NCBI GenBank assembly: GCA_029168955.1
Contig: JAPDOI010000149.1
Coordinates: 859,001 to 923,000 of the forward strand
Direction of reading: 5' to 3'
DNA length: 64,000 bases
Source: Aplectana chamaeleonis
Lineage: Eukaryota; Nematoda; Chromadorea; Rhabditida; Cosmocercidae
Positions 44,059-52,426 of the stretch are shown in pieces (within the stretch, counting starts at the first letter, position 1; every line of letters starts with the position of its first letter). Both the position numbers and the translations under genes were made by a program. The notes beneath the pieces are model-generated. The model was not told the DNA's origin. It did no database searches and worked only from the letters and a program-made list of their open reading frames with translations.

Positions 44059-45779
44059 CGTATCTCCTTTTAGCTGCCTGCGCCCCTCGCGACTGGTGCC
44101 CGGCAGTGGACGACCCCGACGCCTGGTACTGCCAGGACGGACCGGGTCGGCCAGCCTCCCGGGGGCGAGACGGTGCTCGAAATCGCGGTAGCGGGTGGGC
44201 TATAGGAGGCGATGGAGCTGTAGTAGGTGCTACCTGGGTAGCTGTATTATTGGCTGCTGATGTATTATCCCTAGCAGATGCTGTTGGTGGAGCTGTAGTA
44301 GTGGCTCGGGCATTTTGCTGCTGTAGCCTGTCGACCGAGCTAATGCGCAGATGGTCGGCTGTGACGTCGAATCTGAGCGCATTCGAGTAAATGTCTCTCC
44401 ACCAACGCAAAGTCTCCAGATAGGATTCTGGACTATCGTTCCACACTTCTACCATGCTAGGTGCAGAGTCGATTCTGTACTGTTCTTCCTCCTCGGTGGC
44501 ACGTAGTCTGCGGCGGCTAAACATGTGTGCCATCCGGTGGGCTTCGAGTACGCGGACCATTCGCATAGCGTGTGCAACGACTGCATCTGCCAGGTTGTAG
44601 GTCTCTGTGACCAAAGTACTATCGACGCCGAACGCGTTTAGCGCCGTTCTGTAGTAATCGACATTAGTTGTTGGTTCAAGAAACCTGGGCACGAACAATC
44701 TGCGTAGCTGGTTGCCATGGTTGATGATAGCTGTGATGCTATGGTTCAACGGATCGCCCCAAGCTTGCAGTTCTACGTACCTGAAGTCCAACGGTTGCCT
44801 CCATATTAGGAGGACCGCAAGGTTATAGAAGGTCTTCGTAGTATTTTGACTCAACAACTGTAACGTGTGTAATAGATGGACCATCTCCGCTGCTGCCTCA
44901 TAATCTTGCAGCGTTGCGGGCACAGAGTTCCTCGGAGGGATCACTAAGGTGCGGATCTGGTCCCTCAATGTATTATTCGCTGTAATATAGTCAAAGACGA
45001 CCCTGAACTCTGCTGCGGTGAGTTCTTCCTGGAGCCGGGGTTCGACTGCTGTAGTACTCGTTGCGGTCACCTGTGGCAGCGGCCCAAACAAGGTGACTGC
45101 TGGATTTGGACGCAACGGTGTATTAGAATCTGTGTTATGTCTTCCCTCCATCGGTTGGATGGTTAATGCGGCAACGATTTCCGCTGCGCGGTCATCACTG
45201 TCGCTGATATGGCGTAGCGGCTCGTCTGCCTCCGCACCCGACTCTGCCTCGCGACCGTCACTCGTGGTAGTCCATTGAGGTTCAAGAGCCGTATGCGTAC
45301 TGCTTGACTGTGAGGCGCCATGTGCCTAATGGGGGGAAGACTGCTTCGCTGGTGCGACGAGACACTCGTCCATGTCCATAGCCTCTTCGTCCGTGGTAAT
45401 GCCTGTTGACACCTCGGCCACGCCCGGTGAAATTTGTCTGTGCCTCGGGTCTGAATAACCAACTGGACTAGGAGGTTGATGGATTGTCACGGGGGGTCGG
45501 GACTGATCCACTGGCCCAGACTGTGTCTGCGACGCAGCTGTATTACGGACTGTATTACGCGCTGCTGTATTAAGACCGGTCGGCTCGTCCTCTCCTCCGC
45601 CCATGGTCGGCCTCATGACGAGTCCGACCGCAGGGGGATTACTTCGAGGGGAGGACCAGTTTACTGTATTATACACAACCGGTGGAACACGAGAACGATA
45701 ACACCCCTGAAAAGGGGACCGGTTCGCTGTATTAGACGCGCCCGGAACACGTGAACGATAAACACCACGAAATGGAATG
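43940..45779 (-). pseudogene. Second Gag-like region replacing RNase H and integrase
   Basis: It shares the RT frame. After RT comes a Pro/Ser/Thr-rich linker with two diverged tandem repeats (PFRGVYRSRVPG and PFQGCYRSRVPP), then a single in-frame TAG at 45326-45328. The frame then stays open for about 460 codons to 43940. The body (about 45150-44400) is helical and Gag-like (ELTAAEFRVVFDYITANNTL, WGDPLNHSITAIINHGNQLR, ESYLETLRWWRDIYSNAL), then a low-complexity Thr/Pro/Ala and Arg-rich tail. I do not recognise its exact relatives. A capsid-like function is inferred from the zinc knuckles that follow. Confidence 0.6.
43993..44003. repeat. Mono-G tract, 11 bp, at the frame switch in the second Gag
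   Basis: C11 in the sense strand. The Gag-like frame enters it and the zinc-knuckle frame leaves it one base out of register. Confidence 0.9.
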
Positions 45780-46902
45780 GATTCCATAACCTCCTGGCTA
45801 TTTGACACGAATTCCCTGAGATTCATGCCCATAGCTGTAAAGATTCTCTTGCATTCCTTCTGCTTCGAAGTTCCCTCGCTCGCATTTTTAGCGCCAATGA
45901 GAACGTTATCCACATAGGTATTAGCCAAGATCTCATTACGAAGTTGGTTTCCTTGATTGCGCTCGAGAGCGTACTTAATAGACATGCTGAGTAGGAATGG
46001 GGATGCGTTTACACCAAAAGGAATCCTCGTGAATCGCAGAATCCTAAGGTTCTCTCTGGTAGGACCCTTAGATGTGTCCTTGAGCCAGAGGAACCTGGTG
46101 ACATCCCTCTGATCGTCTTGAAGACGGACCTGGTGGAACGCCTTCTCAACGTCTGCTGTAATAAGTACTGTATTAAGTCCTCCACAAAGGTCAGGGAGCA
46201 TTGTGGGCCCCTGATGGATGCAGTCATTGAGGCTGGGTACACCTCGTCTATGACTGGACGCATCAAATACTTTGTAGTATTGCTGTCAGATTTGATAACA
46301 GCTTGGTGCGGTATGTAATATACGTCTCGTCCCTCAGGGTAAATGTCCCTGACATCCTCTATGATCCCTGCCTGAAGCTGTTGCTCAAAGGTTTTGCAGT
46401 AGTCGCTCCACAATTGTGGATTGACCTGGAGCTTGTTACATTGACCCTCCAGTCTGCGCAACGCGAGAGCTTTGTTGTCGGGAAGGTGAGGATGGTCAGA
46501 CTTCCAGGGGAACTTGACATGTATTAATCCGTCCTTGACTTTGACGGTATTGTAGTATTCCTGTATTATCTCAGCTTCCTTGACGTCGGAACTGTCCGAA
46601 GCGCCGACTGAGTCTAAGCTGAGGAATTTCCAGATCAATTTGTTCGTGTCATCCCCTGCCTTGTGTTCCTCCAGCGGTCTAGTAGAGACCGACGTAGAGT
46701 TCACACGACTCGATGTCGGTTCATGGGTTCCCGATAGAACGGGACCCAATCTTGTATTAGACCGGACCAGTCCCGATGGAAGCTGGTAGCAGTCCATTCC
46801 AATCAGGATGTCGACATCAACTTTCTTCTTGAGAATAGACTTCATGGAAGTGTATTGACGTTCAACACCGCCTGTATTTGGAAGTGTATTGACGTTCAAC
46901 AC
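45780..46902 (-). pseudogene. BEL/Pao reverse transcriptase, N-terminal to motif C, with a D-to-N change
   Basis: The N-terminal part (46902 to about 46272) has LWSDYCKTFEQQLQAGIIED and IPHQAVIKSDSNTT as in BEL RTs. A one-base shift near 46272 moves the frame. Then follow PSLNDCIHQGP, LITADVEKAFHQ (motif A Asp), RIPFGVNASPFLLSM (motif B) and TYVDNVLIGA. The last should be YVDD; here the second Asp codon is AAC. The family-conserved text runs on through NLREFVSNSQEVMESIP and stops abruptly where RNase H should follow. Broken upstream by a 34-bp duplication. Confidence 0.85.
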
Positions 46903-46915
46903 CGCCTGTATTAAC
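46846..46915. repeat. 34-bp tandem duplication in pol
   Basis: GGAAGTGTATTGACGTTCAA plus CACCGCCTGTATT(T/A) occurs twice in a row. The period of 34 is not a multiple of three and changes the frame between protease and RT. Confidence 0.9.
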
Positions 46916-47437
46916 TGTAGAAAGGAACCGTCTGGTCCATAGCTTTAGACACGTAGGTCTGCCATGAACCTGGTCCCGGACTGTAATATCCACCTCATAT
47001 GACCTTTCGGTTTGCCTATGGCCACCGAAGGTGAGGGCTGTAATATCCCTGGGATTTTTGAATTTCAATCCCAGGTCCGCTGCTGTATCCTTGCGGATAT
47101 AGCTGTGCTGAGAGCCACTATCTAAGAAGATAGTGATCATCTCGTCCGCAGCTGTATTATAGTTGCGAGTGACTGCTCTAATTACCATGAGCTGAGGGTC
47201 AGTGTCGGACGACAAAGACTTACAGACGGTAGCTTTCACCACTTTGCTGCATTGGTCTTCTGTCTGGACGGAATTGACGACAAACACGTCCGGGTCCGAT
47301 TCGTACGCCTCAATGTCTGACTCATGAGTGGTGCTGTCATCTCGCACTGTATTAGGTGATGTATTAGAAGTGTGCACAGTAGTCGGTGTAGTGGTGTGCT
47401 CACTTAATGTAGTATTTCATGTAGTATGAGAACTTTG
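46862..47437 (-). pseudogene. BEL/Pao aspartic protease (retropepsin)
   Basis: The frame contains ITIFLDSGSQHSYI, the DSG active-site loop as in BEL elements, followed by DLGLKFKNPRDITALTFGGH and a strand-rich remainder. Upstream is Thr/Ser-rich with several Asn-Thr codon pairs (AATACA). It is linked to Gag by a frame change near 47420 and ends at the 34-bp duplication. Confidence 0.8.
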
Positions 47438-48090
47438 ATGGGACTGTCCGGCTGTGGAGTTCCGGAATCCCACCCTCCCCGAGTGGGGTGACGAGTCCCG
47501 TCTGTCTCTGGAGTATCTTGGGGGAAGGGGGTCGGCGACCTGCTCTGTCTTCGACTTGGACTGCGTGGGGACGGAGATCTGACCCTAGACCCAGCCCCAG
47601 AGCGCGGGCTAGGAGATCTTCTAGTGTCATAATCTCGTCCTTGGCGGCGGCTCAGCTGGGGGGATGGTGATCGAACAGGGCTGCGGGACGAGCGATCCTT
47701 ATAGCAAAGAGCGCTGTGGTGATAACGTCCGCATTTGTAGCACGGAGGTGCGTTGCACTGTGCGCTACGATGCCCTTCTTTCAAACATCTACAGCAAAGC
47801 TGTCGCTCGGCAGCCAAACCTCTCCCTTCGTTGACCGACGAAAACTCTCGACACCGCGACGCTTCGTGTCCCAATCTGCGACAGAAGGGACAGCGCGTTG
47901 TGTGAGACCTACCAACGGTCCGCTGCGGAGACTGGGAAGAGGTACGACTCCTCACCCGATTCCTGTTGTAGTATCGATCTGCATTATATGTAGTATTCTG
48001 TACTACTGTAGTATTGGACTGAAGGGTATATCGAGGGTCGGTATCCTCCATCACCTCGAACTGGTCGATTACTCGGTCCAGTCCGTAAAG
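47404..48090 (-). pseudogene. BEL/Pao Gag C-terminal part with triple zinc knuckle
   Basis: Begins right after the TA of the MITE insertion (LDRVIDQFEVMEDTDPRYTL) and carries CPFCRRLGHEASRC, CCRCLKEGHRSAQC and CYKCGRYHHSALC, all CCHC knuckles (the third with one residue fewer before Cys), then a basic Ser/Arg/Pro tail. It is in frame with the preceding part if the MITE and one TA are skipped. Confidence 0.85.
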
Positions 48091-48092
48091 TA

Positions 48093-48371
48093 TTGTGCTT
48101 ATCTGGGCTAAATTCCGGTCCGCAATTGCGTCTCGGCACGCTTTGCGGCCGCACGCTTCCGAGTCAGAAGGGCTTCCAGCGCCGCAGCCGCCGATCTGCT
48201 GACTATAGGTGGGTTTTGGAAACGGGAAACTAAGACAAATTGAAGAAAACTGTATAAAAAAGCCACATCGAACCGGCTTTGGCGCTGGAAACCCGACTGA
48301 CTTGAGCGCGTGCGGCTGCAAAGCGTGTCGAGACGCAATTGCGGACCGGAATTTGGCCCAGATAAGCACAG
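48093..48371. mobile_element. 279-bp TA MITE inside BEL gag, copy 1
   Basis: TA at 48091-48092 and 48372-48373. Inverted ends of about 70 bp or more beginning TTGTGCTTATCTGGGC and CTGTGCTTATCTGGGC (complement). Same family and length as 54127-54405. Non-coding; Tc1/mariner-type by its TA target. Confidence 0.93.
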
Positions 48372-48373
48372 TA

Positions 48374-49034
48374 ATTCCTCTACCGTCCAACGATCACCCC
48401 TTCGGCGGAGTTCTCCGACCTTTTCCCTTGTGCGCGCAGGGAATTTCGATCGGACAACTCGCATGGTGCCAGTCGCTCCGGGATGCTCCCCTAAGTGCGT
48501 AAGTTGCGACCAGATGCTCCTGATTTTGCACAGGCATGTGCGCTGTGCTAGCGGAGCCTCGTCGCACGTGGGGAGGGCCTCGAGCTGTTCCCAAAGCCTG
48601 TTTCGGAGTATTTCTGGGCGTTGAAATGTATTAAGCAGTTTATTAACAGCTTCATAGTAGTTGTACTCCGAGAGCTGGGCGGTTCCGATAAGGTCCTTAG
48701 CAATGCTCTTGAGTTTTGTCCTCAAATAAAGGAACTTGAGAACTGCTGGCACCGATGCATTGTTATGCACGGCTGCCGAAAACAGCTCCCAAAACTCGGG
48801 GAATGCGGCCATATCTCCGTCAAACTCCGGGACATCTACCTTAGGAAGCTTAATACCCTGCGTTGTACTACAAGCTGTATTATAGCCTTGGAAGGCTGCT
48901 GTAGTATAGTTCGGATTCTTCTGGCTGTCGATCATGTGTCCACTGTGTACTATCGGACGACCGAAAAGGTCGTTAGGCGGTTGCTGATTTGTTGCGTGGC
49001 ATGTTTGGTGTATATGATACACCAGCGGGCGCAA
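48374..49034 (-). pseudogene. BEL/Pao Gag central (DUF1759-like) domain
   Basis: Contains KLPKVDVPEFDGDMAAFPEF and FWELFSAAVHNN, VLKFLYLRTKLKSIAKDLIG, and ends WTVEELL at the MITE. This order (FDGD, WxxF, H-N-N, K-F-x-Y-L) is the hallmark of BEL/Pao Gag. It is joined to the N-terminal part by a frame change near 48990. Confidence 0.85.
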
Positions 49035-49561
49035 ACGTAGTGGACGGGGCTTGACCGACAGCAGGGAACTGCTGTACTATAGGAGTTCCGGCTTGAATGC
49101 CAGAGACTCCAGAAGCTGTATTAGAGGCTGTATTGAACGACGTCGGAATGACGTCTGTACTATCCGCGTCTCGTGGTGCTGCAGGAGGTGTCGTGAGCAG
49201 CGCGGCTGCTGCTTCCAAACTTGAGACGAGTTGCTCAGCCTGTTTGATGACCGCCTCCGCCCCAATGGTTGCCCAATGGGTTTGGAATTCGGCCAACAAG
49301 CTGGACGTCCCGTCCTCCTCCTTCGACGCCAGAGCGAATTGCTCCGCGTCAACCCACTTGTTACGGGCTGTAGTAAGCAAACGCTCAAACACACAAGCAA
49401 AAGGTAACAGTGAATATTTATTCTCATCCGCCAACGTAAGATCACTAAACTTACCGTCAGCCTCCTTCTTCTCCAGCAAGGCTGGGTCAAATGCGGCTGG
49501 CTGCTCTGAGCGAATTGACCGCTTTGGTCAGATCGCCCTTTCTGCGGCCGGACGCAGACAT
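48985..49561 (-). pseudogene. BEL/Pao Gag N-terminal region
   Basis: ATG at 49559-49561 starts MSASGRRKGDLTKAVNSLRA; a one-base shift near 49495 leads into DPALLEKKEADGKFSDLTLA and a helical, Ala-rich stretch with several Asn-Thr/Asn-Ala pairs. It ends in the frame change near 48990. The start was chosen because it is the first ATG giving the KGDLTKAVN-type motif of Gag N-termini. Confidence 0.65.
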
Positions 49562-50742
49562 CGTTCGTAGAATACCAGGTCGGGTTGATAGCTTGCGCTA
49601 TAATATCCAAGTCGAGATCGATTCGATTCTGAAATTAAATGGTTTCCCACGACAAAGTCGTGGGTACAGCGAAAACTTCGACACGATACTCGACGCGACG
49701 CGGCCTGTATACATACAGAATGCGAGAAAGGATGAAATGAGGAAGTGTGTTAGATGGTAGGGTTAAATTGTAAAATTAGTAAGAAAATTGTGTGTTAATA
49801 TTATTTAGAAATTTTTATTTTGGTCTAAATGGATGAAGTGGTGTCCTAAATGTGATTAGCGTAAGGTTTCCGTTCGTGTCGGGTGATTTGTTTGAATTTT
49901 TTGGGATGTTTCTTCCCCTGTGTCCACCCCTTTCCTAGCTCTGGGGAGGGGAGTCTGCCCCAACGCTCGCAGGTCATACCATGCTGTATTATCCATCGCG
50001 TAGGGGCCAGCAGATTTAGGCAGCTGTATTAAATTGTAGTAAGGCTGTATTAAGCGCAAAATACAAAGGTGGATCAGCCGCTCAGTGTACCGCCTCACTG
50101 GATAGGGGGGAAGGGTGACTTCCCAATGGCGTTAGCCACCATCGAGCAAGCAGGGCTGCTCCCGCAAACACCGTACCTCCACCTACCTTATTGGCTGGCC
50201 AAGCCACATGGTAGTGAGGATGAGTCCGGACTCCCTAGGTGACCCCGTAGGATTTTTTTAGCGCAACGGTCGAGACCTCCACCTCGCTCTGCCTTCATTT
50301 GGCACGGCGATCCACCCACCCTGGAACACACTCCCAACCAGGGGGGCTGGTACTAGTAGACAAATGTACCCATTTAAGGCGCCGGCTCTATCCCTACCCA
50401 GCTCCACTAGCCTAAAGCGGCCAACTTGCCTAGGTATTGCAGCAACCTCCGCCTCAGATCTGTGTGGAATGTCCGTCGACTGGTTAGCCACAATCCCAGT
50501 CAACTTCCCTTCCAAGGCTTTGGTCCCCGCTTAGCACCCTAGTTTCTGTATTAAGGCTTTAATTAAGCCTGTATTATCGCGCGCCGCCTAGCCCCGCTGG
50601 TGACCCCCCTGTATTACCGTACCCCCAAGTGGGGGTGATGTTGTTTGGGGGGGGGGGTAAACTTTGTACCCCGCCGACCGAAGTGCCAGTGGCAGGGCAC
50701 CCTTACTCCATCAATCATGATCGATGCGGGGCCGAATGCCAA
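49562..50742 (-). other. 5' leader of the BEL element
   Basis: Non-coding. Carries TGTATTA words at about 49983, 50023, 50048, 50546, 50571 and 50609 and a G11 tract (50647-50657). An 85-codon frame at 50258-50515 has no recognisable domain. Confidence 0.6.
50647..50657. repeat. Mono-G tract, 11 bp, in the BEL leader
   Basis: Second run of eleven G in the element (C11 in the sense strand). Confidence 0.9.
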
Positions 50743-50756
50743 CGGCCGATGCACCA
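50743..50756 (-). promoter_or_regulatory. Primer-binding site, tRNA-Gly type
   Basis: The sense sequence directly after the 5' LTR is TGGTGCATCGGCCG, complementary to a tRNA 3' end CGGCCGATGCACCA, which fits nematode tRNA-Gly(GCC) as I know it. Exact adjacency to the LTR supports it. Confidence 0.75.
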
Positions 50757-51409
50757 TGACGCGTATCGGCTAGACCCCGGTCGGTGAGGGACGGGTTCAC
50801 CCGCTCACCCTACTGCATTATAACTGTATTAAATTATGTATTACCTACCTCTAACCCAGGGGACTTAAGACCTAACCCTCCCACACTCTAAGTTCGGGGG
50901 ACCACAAAGGGTAAACATCAAACACAAGATAATAAAACACAAATACGATCGGATGCGATCCGATAATCACAACACGACACCAGAATGATTACTGTTTATT
51001 ACGGAGATGCTAACATGTGAGAGGTTAATAGATGAGATAGATTAATGGTGAGAAAAGGGTGAGTACAGACTGAATCATGTCTGTACTAATAGAATAAGTT
51101 AGTAATTATCCTACGGGCCTACGGCTGCATGGAGGGCCGGACCGATGTCCGGCTAGAAGGTTGCTGTAGTAAAATGTAGTATAATGTTCTAAGGGCTGAG
51201 TAGCCCCTCGAACAGCGACGTAGGAAAATGAAAAAAGGAAAGCAGCCAAAAGGGTGGCCGGCTGCCGACGGCGGAGGAGAGGTGAAGAGACGCGAATGAC
51301 CCCCGTCCCCCCCGCCCGACAGCATCGACCCGGCCGGGTGGTCGCCGCTGATCGACGGGGTGGTCACGCTGCAGACCCACCTTGGGAGCGGAAGCTCGCC
51401 TTCGCGACA
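50757..51409 (-). repeat. 5' LTR (653 bp)
   Basis: TGACGCGTATCGG ... TTCGCGACA on the plus strand; the longer of the two LTRs. Would contain the promoter; no motif singled out. Confidence 0.95.
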
Positions 51410-51414
51410 CATAG

Positions 51415-52138
51415 GGTACTATACTCGATGCAGCTATCAAAGCTTTGATGCTATAGAAAAATACGGGTAGGAGCGTCTCTAGCTCTACAAGGGTAAGAAT
51501 ACGAGTAGAGTCACCAGACTCTACCTGATTTGCCTATCTTGAACTTCATAAAGACGAATACAATTGTTATAACGCTAGGAACGCTGAAAATTTTGTAACG
51601 AATAGCTAAAAGTATGAAGTTTTCCGAAAACATCTGCCTAAATTCGCGGCGGCAGTCAAATGGTTGTCACCGCTCGGATGCTACGTGAGGAGTGGACCTG
51701 AATAAATGCCTCAAAGTTCCAAGCAAGCATGTTTTACAAGAGTTATAATTCTGTGAAAAATTTGTGTTATGGAGGTCCAGTGTGGGCCTTGAAAGCGTGT
51801 ATAAAAATGTCCACACAAAACGAAATGCATAATCCTGGTCAGAATATATTTGAGAGCTTCCTAGTTTTCATCTGACACGTCCGCCATGGCATGTTTTACA
51901 CGAGGAAGTCTAAAAAATTGGGCTGAAAATACGTTTTTTTCTGGAAAAAAGATTGACAATTTGCATAAAAGTTTACATTTCTGTAAACAGTTGGAATCCT
52001 CTCGTTGAGAGGAAACCAGAAGTATTCTCAGAATTGATTTTGGACCACTCTGAAGCGAATTATGACGAAGCGGCGCTTTCTGGGCCAAAAAACGCCGCAA
52101 AACACCGTTTTTGCAGAAAATATGCGCGGAACTGTAGC
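51415..52138. repeat. Right arm, part 2 (after the BEL insertion)
   Basis: Complement of about 38855-39545; preceded by the second CATAG (51410-51414). Ends ATGCGCGGAACTGTAG, the complement of the left-arm tip. Confidence 0.8.
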
Positions 52139-52156
52139 CGCTGTGAGCATTTAGCC

Positions 52157-52426
52157 CTACTGACTGAGCACTTCAAACACTGGACCCTTCCGAGAAAGGC
52201 TGTGCTTTTCTGTCTCACCGAAAGTGTGCCTATAGTTTTGAAACAGCCTATTTTGTGGCTTGATGTCGAATGTTACAAACTTTTTCATTTCGCTGAAATA
52301 TTGTGCAGTATGATTTCCGGCATATTGAGTATGGTGGTAACCATACCTTCCGTGACTGATTTGATCCAGGCCCATTAACGACTTATTTGAAGTGCGTCTA
52401 TACTTTTGAAGCGCACCGTAGTGCAT
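52157..52426 (-). mobile_element. Mariner-like remnant, copy 2
   Basis: The complement matches 28137-28369 (CTTCAAAAGTATAGACGCAC against TCTCAAAAGTCTAGACCC, and the KKFVTFDIKPQNRLFQNYRH frame against KKYVTFGIKPQKKLFQTYRR). No catalytic motif; remnant. Confidence 0.45.

Larger units (their letters stand above)
42005..51409 (-). mobile_element. BEL/Pao LTR retrotransposon, chimeric, 9405 bp
   Basis: Two LTRs in direct orientation, flanked by the 5-bp duplication CATAG (42000-42004, 51410-51414). Tips TG...CA. A tRNA-Gly-type primer site lies next to the 5' LTR (high-coordinate side). Order on the minus strand: 5' LTR, leader, Gag with a DUF1759-type domain and zinc knuckles, retropepsin, RT to just past motif C, then a Pro-rich linker, a second Gag-like region and a second set of three zinc knuckles, 3' UTR, 3' LTR. 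No RNase H or integrase is visible. The LTRs differ by about 16 substitutions that I count over about 600 bp plus a 49-bp indel, so the insertion is fairly recent, yet the reading frames carry many breaks. Confidence 0.92.
38855..52138. mobile_element. Long-inverted-repeat DNA transposon (about 3.9 kb) split by a BEL element
   Basis: The left arm 38855-39963 is the inverted copy of 41585-42004 joined to 51415-52138. The join exists only if the 9.4-kb BEL element is removed, so the BEL landed inside the right arm. Arms are about 1.1 kb, the loop about 1.6 kb. GCATTT occurs just outside both ends (AGGCATTTG at 38845-38853, GAGCATTTA at 52145-52153), a possible target duplication. No transposase seen, so probably non-autonomous. 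Long-armed elements of this kind occur among Mutator-like and foldback families; I cannot choose. Confidence 0.75.

Noticed and set aside
43713..44390. 225-codon plus-strand frame
   Set aside because: Antisense to the second Gag and its knuckles, in a G+C-rich stretch; no domain of its own.
49097..49570. 157-codon plus-strand frame
   Set aside because: Antisense to the Gag N-terminus; low-complexity Ala/Ser composition only mirrors Gag codons.
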